Shown here: positions 6,503-15,073 of the stretch, piece after piece
Layout: every line of letters starts with the position of its first letter
Position numbering within the stretch: the first letter of the stretch is position 1
Source: a virus
Virus record (IMG/VR): IMGVR_UViG_3300006869_000065
Coordinates: 1-29,696 of that record
Strand: one strand, 5' to 3'
Length of the DNA: 29,696 bases
The notes under the pieces: model-generated
What the model was told of the DNA's origin: nothing
Database searches by the model: none
Seen by the model: the letters and a program-made list of their open reading frames with translations, nothing else
Program-made: the position numbers and the translations under genes

Positions 6503-9500
6503 TTAGAATATTATTTCGTTCCCGTCTTCGTCTTGGAATCCTATGGATGAATTACCACCAAAGTCCTGGGTTCTGTTGTTAGGACCAATGCCCTGTCCTT
6601 CGTTACTTTCATAGATGCCTGAGTTTGCAAGTGGATCTATCTCACAGTTGTCGCAGTATCTCTTGATGAAATCCACGAATGTCTGGAAGTAGTTCTCTGG
6701 GTTGCCCCCGCTTTGGAACTTGACGTTGATGCACGCTTCCCACACTCTTTGCTTTTTGTCTGCTGTTACTCCTGGGAGTGTCATTCCAGGAGACCAATCT
6801 GACTTTGCAGTGTAGTAGCTTGACGTACTCACTCCGTTCACGACCCTCGTGTACTTGACTGTAGTTCCTTTTCTGTAGTTGCTACTTGCAGCGAATCTTT
6901 GATATCTGCCTGCAGCCCACCTTGCTTTACAGTCGATCTCTTTCATTCTATTGCTGAAGCCTCTAACCTTACCGTTTCTCTTGACCCCGGCTTCATAGTT
7001 ATCGCAGTCAAACAAACAATCAAGGTTGTTCTTTGAGCCTTCGATGAACAAGTATGCAATAAGAGCAAGCTTGGTTGTATCTACGTCATCCAGGTGTATG
7101 CCTGCTTTGAGTCGGAACATGTACTTAAGTGCATCTCCGCTGGCGCAGGACATCAGTACCTGAGTCAACCAGTCTTTGTCGTACTCTTCATTTAGAGCTG
7201 CTTCCTCGAATATCGGGTTGCATACAATTGTAGTAGTTGTGAACGTTTCGATGGGCTCACACTCATTGTTTGCTACACTCTGCTCGCATGGTTGTTGTCC
7301 AGGGTTGCACAACTCTGGATTTAGCAAACACTCTGGATTACAATCGTTGCCTACACAAGGACAGTCACCGGTCTCTAGGCAGTTCACGATAGGTGGATTT
7401 ACACAGTCCGGGTTGTTCGGGTCTGGGCAGGGATCTTCGACGCAGCCCTCTCCTGTTGGGTCATCTTCACAATCTGTACATCCTGCACCATTACAAGCGT
7501 AAGTGCACTGGCCGTTGTCTGCATTTTCCCCTCTACACTCAGGGTCGTAGTTAGTCGCACTTTGATCCGCGCAGCACTTACCTCCTCCCTCGCAATCTCT
7601 GAGGCTTGCACTGAATCCTCTACTTCCTGCTGTTAGTGTTTCATCTGCACGTTTGTCGCATAGAAGACACTCTGGGTGTGTTGGGTACAAGTCGCAGAAG
7701 TCACATGTAGTGCAGTACACACAAGTGCCATCGTCAATTGTTGCGTCTGGGTCGTAGTTCTCGGCCCCAGGGTCAGTGCAACCTGCTACGTTGTCTGGAC
7801 AGTCATCCGGGTTTGTAAACTGGTTACAAGGTTGAGGACAGTCATCTGTGTTCGTTATCATGTCAATGACATGATAAGTTTGCTCATCTGCGAACTGACC
7901 AAACTCTGCAATACAGTCTTCAAGTCCCCCGAAGTTTTCACCAACAGCTGTTGCGTCGATGTGGGGTACTACAAACAGAAGGTATTGACCCCCAGTTAAG
8001 TCGTTGGTTGGTCCAAAGAGCGCACCTAACGGAACATTTATTTCATATTCAGAACCCGCTAAACTTTCCCCTATACCAAATGGGTCACCGTTTGTTATAG
8101 GTGTGGTAGTCATATCCCCAACTCCTATGAAGGCTGCAGCAGTATTACTCATAGTCAGGAATTCTCCTTCTCCTAGGCCTTGTATAGCGGTTACGTTGTT
8201 GTCGTAGAAGACCATGGCCTCACCAACAACGTTGATGTTTCCTCCGCTTACGTAGGCTACGAACAGTACAAAGTTTCCTTCGTTAGCTCCAAGTGCTCCT
8301 GTTGGGCTTGATACCGAGTAGTCTTGGACTGTGACAGTCATACTGCCATCGTAGTTCGGGTCGTAGTAATAGTACGGCTCTCCTCCATCACTGGGCTCTG
8401 CTACGTAAACGCAATCTGAGCTTGCTCTGGTTGACTCTACGTCCGTTATGAATATAGAGTTAAGTGCATCATTGAATATTTCTTCGCATGGTATGTACTC
8501 GCAGGAACCATCATCGGAGTTTGCATCCGGGTTGAAGTTCACCGCTGTCTCGTCCATACATCCCTCTACCAAGTCTACGCAGTCTTCTGAAGTTGACACG
8601 TATGAGATAAGTTCTGCGGGGCAGATTACTGATGTTGGGTTACCGTCATCGTCTACTATGTAATCTACTACATCCAGCAGACTTACAAACTGGCCGCTGT
8701 TATCTATAAGTCCAGTTGCTTGAAGTGTAACTCCTATCACAGCCTCACCCACAGATCCGTTGTTATCCTGATCGAAGTCAAAAGGACCTGCATTTATAAC
8801 AGCATTTGCTCCCTGGAATGTGCTGATCACTGACTGTGTTATAGCTATCTCTGGATTAGGTACGTAGAGACCGTTTTCTACTATGTGAGAAACTACTGTC
8901 TGTTCAAGAATACCATCTACAGTTATCTCAACTATGTAATAGAATGCAAATCCTGTCTGCGGTTCAATGAGTTGATATGCATCTCCTAGAGTTCCACCTT
9001 GTCCTGGGTCTGACTGTACAAAGAATCCATCGATAAGAATGCTGAAATTAGCTTCTCCGTACACATTTCCATTCTCGTCTGGTCCGACGCAGTCTGTAGC
9101 TATTTCTGTAAGACACCAAGAGTAGAAGTTGCCGCAAGTTACACTTTCGTCCTCTCCTTGGAACTCACATATTCTTGAGTTGAGCAATCCTGTAGATATA
9201 CCATCCTCAGATGTTACACAGAAGTTAGGTGTAAATACACCGGAGCCATCTGCGAGGAATGTATTAAATTGGTCTGTTGGGGTGTTTACTCCAGGGTAGA
9301 AACTTACTCCATCCCATGGAGTTCCTTGCCACGGAGCATTGTCTGCTCCTGCATAGTTTCCTGCGGAAGTTGATGTTGGATCAGTACATTCACAGTATTC
9401 CACGAAGAAGTGGTAGGCCATGTAGTAGAACTGCTTCTGACCGCAAGTCTGTAGTGGTTGGAATCTAAGTACAGCTACATATTCTCTTCCTGCTTCTAGC

Positions 9501-12500
9501 CCTATGTCTGTTACTGTACTTGCATCATCGGGATCAAAGTTTCTAAAGTAGAATGAACTAGCATCACCAGTGTACTGGTTTGCTAGTGTTGCTACCTCAT
9601 CGAAACTTTCCAACCCAACTCCAGAGAAGTTCCCAAATATATCATAGTACACATTTGTTTGTGCAAATGTTGATCCGTCTCCATTGCTTTCTACCGCCCA
9701 ACCATTACCGAACGTGTTAGCGGGCACAGTTCTGTTCTGCCAGTCGTCGTACGTATATATCTGACATACCCACCTAGAAGCAAGCTCAGAAGTAATCATA
9801 TCGTTTAGTGCAACCTGATACCCACCACTATAGCTATCGTTGCCTAATTGCTGTTGAGAGCCTTGGTCAGATGCAGGTACAAGACGGTCAAGCAAAGCAT
9901 CATGCCTCATAGCGAAGTATGTAAAGGCTGTATTAGGTCCTCCTCCTGATCCGCTTGTTAACGCGTTCTCTGAAGTGTTTACTGCATTAAACAAGTTACC
10001 ATCCTGCCAGTCATAAATATCTGGGCTTGACGTTGGTACGTCAGCCAGTCCCCCTCCAACATTTCCTATATATGTAGCGGGGGCTGTTCCGTATAGTCCG
10101 TTTGCGCTAACACTGTCTACGTTTCCAGGAGTTGTATTTATAAGAAGTGGAAGTGCTTGCACAAAGTGTAAGGCATTTGCATCCGAGTCTAAGGCAGTTT
10201 CGCAGAAGTAACAACTGCCGTCATCCACGTTGGCGTTAGGATTGAAGTTCACTGCGTTTTCATCAGTGCACCCTTTAATAGAATTATCTGGATCTCCGTC
10301 GCCGTCGTTATCTTCAAATCCTGTGTCAATAGTGTGATCTCCTATTACAACAAACTTCCTATTTCTGTATGGGGGTTTGTCTTTGGATACGTCGCTGCAC
10401 TCTGTAGTAATACCTAACGACAGTATAGAACATTCTACCTCTGTGTTTTCCCAGCTCTGTGTCCATCCCAAGTCTACATGAGCTCTTTTAGGATCGGTTC
10501 CTGCTATTGCTAGGCTTCCTGCTGAGAACAACAGCATATGTCTGTGAGGTTCATCATCACTTGAGGCAGCACTGTTATATCCGGCTCCACCTATCGTGGC
10601 AAATACTCTTGCTTCATCTGCTGAGTCATGAACAAAGAACTGCAGGTCTTGATCTATGTATGGATCTCTGCCGGGAAAATACTTGTATGTAAAAGTATTA
10701 GTATCAGCTAAGACATCCGTTGGATCAGCCAAACTGAGGCCCAAGAACTCTGTTTGGAAGATGTCACCGTACCCATTAAATCCTAGGCCAAACTCAGAGA
10801 GAAGGACTGTCTGAGTGGAGTTGGTTGTTGTTCTGTACTCTACAGAGGTTGCAGCGGCGAGCGTTCCGTCAGCGAGGTAGTTTAAGGCGTAGCCGTTATC
10901 TACATTGGCGTTTCCTGTTACTGAGAAGTATGAGTTTACGTACAGCAGTGATGGAAAGGCATCTGCACCACCTGTCCCCGTTTCTGAGTACTGATCAGTT
11001 ACAACGTTTCTAGGATATATGACTACTGTTTCAAACCTTTTGCTGTCAGGGCTAGTGCCCTTTCCGACTTCGCCTACAGGTAGTGACTCTACAACATTTC
11101 TACATCCGCACCGGTCATAGTCTAGTTCCTCGTTACATAGAGACAAGTTTCTGAATCTAACTAAGCTTGTTTCGTTTTCGTCCCCTAAAACAGCCCACGT
11201 TGCTTCAGAATTTTTATCTGTGCAGAAAGTTGAGTTTACACCATTAATGCCGTTGGCAGCTATAGCGTATGTGGGAGGTAGTGTTGAACTGCCCCCTCCG
11301 GAAGTAACGTTAACTCGGTACTTAACTCGGTGTAGGGTGTCTCCAGCTCCCTGCTCTGTTATTGGAGAAAACCCATAAACGTCAGTAAAAGTTGGTATGT
11401 CTGAAGTAGCCCAAGGCGCATAATCGTCATTACTAATCGCTATAGCTTGAGGAGACTCTGCGTATACAAATGCTGTATAAGTGAAGAGCACAGAACTTGA
11501 CAAGTTCTGACTGTTAACAGCGGCTGATGCTACTGTGGGCCACCCAGAAGTTAACCCTGTAGATGCTGGCGTAAAGCCGGCTTCTCCTCCTCCTATGTTA
11601 GCTCCTATGGTTCTTGAGGCGTTGTAAAAGGTTTGGTGTATTCTGGTTGCATGGTACACACCAGAGAACAATTTATCATATGCTGGAACCAGTTCTTGGT
11701 TCTCCGAGGTAGAAATATAGTTTTGGAAACTGTGCGCTGACGTGTTGTCTGGGTCAGCCCCCATGTAAAATGCATTTGATATAAAGTCCTGCCACCCTAT
11801 ATTTCCGATAAGTACTGCGTTTAAAGCCTCAAGACGCATATACTGACTGCCTCCTAGAGCTGTCTGGTTAGAGGCATCAGGATTGCCTGACGCTTCATTG
11901 TATGATGATTGAAAAGCCCAACTAGCATACCAAGCCCAAATGTTTACGTCATTTGAGTTGATTGCACTACCTACACCATTTGTAATGTTGTAGTTAGTAG
12001 TTGAGTTTATGGTGAAGTTAGTGTTCTCCCACTTATAGAAAGTAACATAGTGCATAAACTCAGACTGAGCATGCGGGTAGTAAGGACTTCTGTAGATACC
12101 TCTGTCTGGGTGTACTCTCAGATTCTCACACCTAGCGTTGGATCTGGTTGCTGAGTCATCATACCCGTAGGTATCTCCTAGTTCATATCCTTGGTTTGGT
12201 ATGCCTAGACCTGTAGGTAGGAAATCACCACCCACGGTCTGTGGTAGGTAAGACCCACCTATAGAAGACGCACCGTATTTTGTATCTCCGTAACTAGGTC
12301 CTACTACGTACTTCCAGGCATAGAGTCCATAATTTATATATCCATGGGTTTCCCCTATGTTTAGTTGTGGTCCGTGGAATTCAAGCAAGCTGAATTGATC
12401 GCCCTTACGCTGGCTTCTGTAAGTACTAGTACGTCTGTCTATTCTCTGCTGAGATTGAGGATCAACCATGTCCATCCTGTCCCTTGTCAGGTCCAGTTTT

Positions 12501-13372
12501 CTAAAATCTGGTTTTGAGTTCCTGCCGTATACGGCGTTTCTAAGAAAGTGTATTTGTCCGGGGGCAGTTATTGCTTCAGGGGGAAGATCAAACGCTGACC
12601 GCTGGTGCTTAGGCTGAGCTGGGGCTAGTCTACTAGCTGAACCGGGAGTACCGTTGAGCCACTTTGTTTTTGTCCTTACCGAGTTCCACTGTATACCATC
12701 GTTAGCAGTTCCTAGATCTTGAACCTTCACTGTTGCCCCTATGTTACTGCTGTCAGCCCCAGTTAAGAATCTGGCTACGTCAACTGTGGGGTTTTGGTGT
12801 GCTTTATCGCCAGTTGATGCTGGCACTCCAGCAAGAACGAATGGTACTTGCCTCTTATTTACAGCTACCCCTAAGTCACTTCTGCCCCCTTGTAGCAGCA
12901 AACACCCTTCTAGTATAACTATATCACCGGGCTGGACTTGATCAAAAAGCTTTTCAAGCAGATATACTTTTACTGCCAGGTGCCCATCTGTAAGATATCT
13001 GAACTCTGTCCGCTCGATGTACTCTGCTAGTGTGTTTCCTGTTATAGTAACTAGAGTTAGGTCATCTGACTTTATTTTAATAGACGTGGGCTGCACACCT
13101 ACCAGCTCTCTTATAGGCTTATTAAGCAGACCGTTCTCAAAGTTTCCCTGAAGGCCGTCACCTCCGTTAGCGCCCCCGTACAGCAAAAGATCTGCAGAAG
13201 TCCACCCCTCGTAAGCTAACTCTTCGCTTGAGAGATACCGTATTTCTGAGGGAGAATGCGCGGAATTGTGTATGAATATATCAAATGCGCTAGCGGCATG
13301 AGCCTCTACGAACGTAAATACGGGTAGATCTCTGCCCCCCTCTCTTGTAGAAAATCCAAGTACTCTAGCCAT
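6503..13372 (-). CDS. Giant tail/adhesion protein (2289 aa) with TSP3-like Cys/Asp repeats
   Basis: This single gene fills 23% of the window. The N-terminal ~190 residues (MARVLGFSTREGGRDLPVFT ... GDIVILEGCLLLQGGRSDLG) look like a folded virion attachment domain. Residues ~190-1030 are Tyr/Asn/Gly/Ser-rich and beta-like. Four copies of a GCxDxxAxNxxPxAxxDDGSC motif follow at 1034-1057, 1604-1629, 1864-1887 and, degenerate, 1933-1960. A very Cys/Pro/Asp-rich stretch spans ~1960-2060, and a helical C-terminus (LTQVLMSCASGDALKYMFRL) ends the protein. The repeats resemble thrombospondin type-3-like calcium-binding motifs abundant in secreted flavobacterial proteins. Arg is written mostly AGA at the N-terminus, unlike the capsid gene. 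Located between head/neck genes and the fibre, it is probably a baseplate, tail-spike or adhesin protein; no enzymatic motif is visible. Confidence 0.8.
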   Translation of the reverse strand: MARVLGFSTREGGRDLPVFTFVEAHAASAFDIFIHNSAHSPSEIRYLSSEELAYEGWTSADLLLYGGANGGDGLQGNFENGLLNKPIRELVGVQPTSIKIKSDDLTLVTITGNTLAEYIERTEFRYLTDGHLAVKVYLLEKLFDQVQPGDIVILEGCLLLQGGRSDLGVAVNKRQVPFVLAGVPASTGDKAHQNPTVDVARFLTGADSSNIGATVKVQDLGTANDGIQWNSVRTKTKWLNGTPGSASRLAPAQPKHQRSAFDLPPEAITAPGQIHFLRNAVYGRNSKPDFRKLDLTRDRMDMVDPQSQQRIDRRTSTYRSQRKGDQFSLLEFHGPQLNIGETHGYINYGLYAWKYVVGPSYGDTKYGASSIGGSYLPQTVGGDFLPTGLGIPNQGYELGDTYGYDDSATRSNARCENLRVHPDRGIYRSPYYPHAQSEFMHYVTFYKWENTNFTINSTTNYNITNGVGSAINSNDVNIWAWYASWAFQSSYNEASGNPDASNQTALGGSQYMRLEALNAVLIGNIGWQDFISNAFYMGADPDNTSAHSFQNYISTSENQELVPAYDKLFSGVYHATRIHQTFYNASRTIGANIGGGEAGFTPASTGLTSGWPTVASAAVNSQNLSSSVLFTYTAFVYAESPQAIAISNDDYAPWATSDIPTFTDVYGFSPITEQGAGDTLHRVKYRVNVTSGGGSSTLPPTYAIAANGINGVNSTFCTDKNSEATWAVLGDENETSLVRFRNLSLCNEELDYDRCGCRNVVESLPVGEVGKGTSPDSKRFETVVIYPRNVVTDQYSETGTGGADAFPSLLYVNSYFSVTGNANVDNGYALNYLADGTLAAATSVEYRTTTNSTQTVLLSEFGLGFNGYGDIFQTEFLGLSLADPTDVLADTNTFTYKYFPGRDPYIDQDLQFFVHDSADEARVFATIGGAGYNSAASSDDEPHRHMLLFSAGSLAIAGTDPKRAHVDLGWTQSWENTEVECSILSLGITTECSDVSKDKPPYRNRKFVVIGDHTIDTGFEDNDGDGDPDNSIKGCTDENAVNFNPNANVDDGSCYFCETALDSDANALHFVQALPLLINTTPGNVDSVSANGLYGTAPATYIGNVGGGLADVPTSSPDIYDWQDGNLFNAVNTSENALTSGSGGGPNTAFTYFAMRHDALLDRLVPASDQGSQQQLGNDSYSGGYQVALNDMITSELASRWVCQIYTYDDWQNRTVPANTFGNGWAVESNGDGSTFAQTNVYYDIFGNFSGVGLESFDEVATLANQYTGDASSFYFRNFDPDDASTVTDIGLEAGREYVAVLRFQPLQTCGQKQFYYMAYHFFVEYCECTDPTSTSAGNYAGADNAPWQGTPWDGVSFYPGVNTPTDQFNTFLADGSGVFTPNFCVTSEDGISTGLLNSRICEFQGEDESVTCGNFYSWCLTEIATDCVGPDENGNVYGEANFSILIDGFFVQSDPGQGGTLGDAYQLIEPQTGFAFYYIVEITVDGILEQTVVSHIVENGLYVPNPEIAITQSVISTFQGANAVINAGPFDFDQDNNGSVGEAVIGVTLQATGLIDNSGQFVSLLDVVDYIVDDDGNPTSVICPAELISYVSTSEDCVDLVEGCMDETAVNFNPDANSDDGSCEYIPCEEIFNDALNSIFITDVESTRASSDCVYVAEPSDGGEPYYYYDPNYDGSMTVTVQDYSVSSPTGALGANEGNFVLFVAYVSGGNINVVGEAMVFYDNNVTAIQGLGEGEFLTMSNTAAAFIGVGDMTTTPITNGDPFGIGESLAGSEYEINVPLGALFGPTNDLTGGQYLLFVVPHIDATAVGENFGGLEDCIAEFGQFADEQTYHVIDMITNTDDCPQPCNQFTNPDDCPDNVAGCTDPGAENYDPDATIDDGTCVYCTTCDFCDLYPTHPECLLCDKRADETLTAGSRGFSASLRDCEGGGKCCADQSATNYDPECRGENADNGQCTYACNGAGCTDCEDDPTGEGCVEDPCPDPNNPDCVNPPIVNCLETGDCPCVGNDCNPECLLNPELCNPGQQPCEQSVANNECEPIETFTTTTIVCNPIFEEAALNEEYDKDWLTQVLMSCASGDALKYMFRLKAGIHLDDVDTTKLALIAYLFIEGSKNNLDCLFDCDNYEAGVKRNGKVRGFSNRMKEIDCKARWAAGRYQRFAASSNYRKGTTVKYTRVVNGVSTSSYYTAKSDWSPGMTLPGVTADKKQRVWEACINVKFQSGGNPENYFQTFVDFIKRYCDNCEIDPLANSGIYESNEGQGIGPNNRTQDFGGNSSIGFQDEDGNEIIF
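7493..7576 (-). repeat. Degenerate TSP3-like repeat 4 of the giant tail protein
   Basis: Encodes residues 1933-1960, starting CCADQSATNYDPECRGENAD and ending NGQCTYAC. The repeat keeps the NYDP core and the flanking Cys residues but has an insertion and lacks the DDGSC acidic pair. It leads directly into the Cys-rich segment. Confidence 0.65.
7712..7783 (-). repeat. TSP3-like repeat 3 of the giant tail protein
   Basis: Encodes residues 1864-1887, GCTDPGAENYDPDATIDDGT then CVYC. The GCTDPxAxNYxPxATxDDGxC form is the commonest version I know from flavobacterial extracellular proteins. Confidence 0.85.
8486..8563 (-). repeat. TSP3-like repeat 2 of the giant tail protein
   Basis: Encodes residues 1604-1629, GCMDETAVNFNPDANSDDGS then CEYIPC. 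It is the copy closest to repeat 1 in protein sequence, but several codons differ, so it is an old duplication or a separate acquisition, not a recent DNA repeat. Confidence 0.85.
10202..10273 (-). repeat. TSP3-like repeat 1 of the giant tail protein
   Basis: Encodes residues 1034-1057, GCTDENAVNFNPNANVDDGS followed by CYFC. It has the full pattern G-C-x-D-x-x-A-x-N-x-x-P-x-A-x-x-D-D-G-S-C. The acidic residues could ligate calcium and the two Cys could form a disulphide. Confidence 0.85.
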
Positions 13373-13381
13373 GGGTAAGGT

Positions 13382-13840
13382 TTAGCAGCCGCAAGCACAA
13401 CGCTCTTGGCAAAATTCTTTTGCTTTGCGATACATGTCGTTAGCGTCGGTTTGTCTACCGTTTGTTGCAGCAAAGACAGCAGCTTGTAGCAGGAGATAAA
13501 TCTTCTCCGCAAGCTTGAGATCTTCCTTGCACTTATCGCACTTACATGTGCAATGTATTGCGTCATGCACCAGCTTAGCGATGCAGCACTGTATGTCGGC
13601 TGTACCTACTGAGTACTCAACTGTTTTATTACCTCTACCATCGTCTATGGTTGTCTTCAATACCCCGCTTGAGTTCATAGTAAGCGCAGTAACAACCTTA
13701 CCCTTCTTGGTGCGGGCTCTCTGAGAGACGGTGTCTCCGGTGAATAGGTTTTCTACAGTTACGGTGTAGTTAGTTCCCCTAGCTGCTCCAGGAGATGCTA
13801 CCAAAACTCTTTTGCCTGAGTATACAGATCTTGTTGCCAT
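13382..13840 (-). CDS. Cys-rich small virion-associated protein (152 aa)
   Basis: A 152-aa protein with a beta-rich N-terminal half (VLVASPGAARGTNYTVTVEN, TMNSSGVLKTTIDDGRGNK) and a helical C-terminal half holding all ten cysteines: a CC pair, then a cluster HCTCKCDKC, and a final CQERCACGC. The spacing suggests metal binding or disulphide cross-linking, with the two Cys clusters brought together by the intervening helices (LKLAEKIYLLLQAAVFAATN). Small proteins with this Cys-terminated layout occur in tail regions of marine phages, to my recollection, without a named function. It is preceded by a terminator-like hairpin and followed after nine bases by the giant Cys-rich tail protein, so a partner role in tail assembly is a reasonable guess. 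Confidence 0.7.
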   Translation of the reverse strand: MATRSVYSGKRVLVASPGAARGTNYTVTVENLFTGDTVSQRARTKKGKVVTALTMNSSGVLKTTIDDGRGNKTVEYSVGTADIQCCIAKLVHDAIHCTCKCDKCKEDLKLAEKIYLLLQAAVFAATNGRQTDANDMYRKAKEFCQERCACGC

Positions 13841-13850
13841 GATGATAAGT

Positions 13851-13879
13851 AATAAAGGGGGACACCCTATGTGCCCCCC
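13851..13879 (-). terminator. Intrinsic-terminator-like hairpin after the abundant virion protein gene
   Basis: On the minus strand, GGGGGGCAC (13879-13871) pairs with GUGUCCCCC (13865-13857) in a 9-bp stem with one G-U pair and a 5-base loop. It is followed by UUUAUU. The stem starts eight bases after the stop codon at 13888-13890. The U-tract is short, so this could be a partial terminator or a 3' stabiliser with read-through into the tail genes. Confidence 0.75.
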
Positions 13880-13887
13880 ATATTAGA

Positions 13888-15042
13888 TTAGCTCCAAACG
13901 AAACGCTTCGCAGTACGAACAGTAACTTGGAACAAAGTGTCAATTACTGAGTTAGAGCCGTCAGCAAGGAGTGCCGTGCCAGACGAACCTACGTAGATAC
14001 GAACACTGTTTGTCTGACCTGCAGGAGCAATTCCTGCACCAACTGGCCAGTTAGGAGTGTTGTAGTTGATGTCGATGACATCGTATGCAAAACCAGACTG
14101 AGTAAACGTAGTCTGATCAGTTGGGAAGTACATACGGTTGAAGTTTCCGTACTTACCTCTAGTACCCTTCTCATCAGAGATAGCCTGCCAGTCGTTACCA
14201 GCACCAATAACCAAGTTAGCCTTGGTGTTAGTCAAAGTGCTGTCTACTGCACCAGTGTCGCTGAGGGTGATCATAATGTCAAGATCAACACCAGCATGGC
14301 GAGCAGTGTAGGTGTCACCAGACGTAGTAGTCGTAGTAACATTAATCAACTTGCTCAAAATGCCGTGAGCATCAACTTTTTCCTCAAGCTTAGCACAGAA
14401 GCCAGCAAGGTTATCAGTAGCCAACTCAGAGTTCAGCACCTCAATGTTGAAGACCTTGTGGTTTGTGGTATTGAAAGCTGCGAGTGGGAACTCTTTGCTT
14501 TCACCACTCAAGTCAGTCATCGTCAGGTCCTCGTTGTTTACGAAGTACTCGTAAGCAGTAGGGGTAGTTCTGATGACAAACTTGACCAGTCTGTCTTTAC
14601 TAGTAGCCATTGTGTTGTCAGTGATGGTGTGCTTAGCACCTACAGAAGCAGTGTGGGGCGTGTATTGAATGCTCTTGATGTTAGCCGTAGGGATAACAGG
14701 AGTAGCAATTGGGTTTCCGCTAGGCATACCCTGAGCAAACTGCAAGTGGCTGTAGTGCCATGCTGGATTGACCGAAGTCAGAGCACTCACCTCAGTCACT
14801 ACGAGTTCGTCAGCCACTTGGATACCGTCAGCAGGGTCATCTGCATCTGTACCAACAATGTTCACGTTAGTAGTAGAGTACAACTGATTTGCAGTAATCC
14901 AAGCTTGTCCGTATGAATCCCAAATACCACACTCGTGGTTGGCAGCGGTAGTGCTACCTACAATAGATCCGAAATTGGTGGTCGCGCCCGGGATGAGCTG
15001 ACCATCGTTGCAGATAAAAGTCTGCGAAAGATTAGAAGCCAT
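13888..15042 (-). CDS. Probable abundant virion protein (tail tube or second head protein)
   Basis: A 384-aa protein of unknown family with a beta-rich, Thr/Asn/Ala-rich composition. It starts MASNLSQTFICNDGQLIPGA and ends VTVRTAKRFVWS; other blocks are AYEYFVNNEDLTMTDLSG and GIWDSYGQAWITAN. Three features mark it as highly expressed: preference for C-ending and CGT/CGC Arg codons (both Arg in the C-terminal RTAKRF are CGT), an AT-rich leader (ATAAAACTTTATTACC before ATG), and a strong hairpin just after the stop. By position, after two neck-type proteins and before tail genes, a major tail tube protein is most likely; a capsid decoration protein is an alternative. The long antisense frame across it is a by-product of codon bias. 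Confidence 0.65.
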   Translation of the reverse strand: MASNLSQTFICNDGQLIPGATTNFGSIVGSTTAANHECGIWDSYGQAWITANQLYSTTNVNIVGTDADDPADGIQVADELVVTEVSALTSVNPAWHYSHLQFAQGMPSGNPIATPVIPTANIKSIQYTPHTASVGAKHTITDNTMATSKDRLVKFVIRTTPTAYEYFVNNEDLTMTDLSGESKEFPLAAFNTTNHKVFNIEVLNSELATDNLAGFCAKLEEKVDAHGILSKLINVTTTTTSGDTYTARHAGVDLDIMITLSDTGAVDSTLTNTKANLVIGAGNDWQAISDEKGTRGKYGNFNRMYFPTDQTTFTQSGFAYDVIDINYNTPNWPVGAGIAPAGQTNSVRIYVGSSGTALLADGSNSVIDTLFQVTVRTAKRFVWS

Positions 15043-15073
15043 GGTAATAAAGTTTTATGGCGTTCAACAAAAA

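Noticed and set aside
5293-6550. Several plus-strand open frames opposite the tail fibre gene
   Set aside because: They are antisense to a repetitive Gly/Thr/Asn-rich fibre gene, are Cys/Val/Thr-rich and have no recognisable domains.
7399-7611. Alternative minus-strand frame within the Cys-rich part of the giant gene
   Set aside because: Overlaps the giant gene in another frame, low complexity. The giant frame continues uninterrupted and retains the repeat motifs.
6503-13372. Possibility that the giant gene's repeats are a CRISPR or recombination repeat array
   Set aside because: Repeats are four, unevenly spaced by about 280-1600 bases, differ in codon choice and are only conserved at protein level.
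13306-13566. Minus-strand frame bridging the 152-aa gene and the giant gene
   Set aside because: It shadows both genes out of frame; its product shows no domain features, and both neighbours have clear starts and stops.
14296-14916. Plus-strand open frame (206 codons) opposite the 384-aa virion gene
   Set aside because: Low-complexity Val/Ser-rich product without domain character, fully inside a better gene with strong codon bias. A by-product of that bias.
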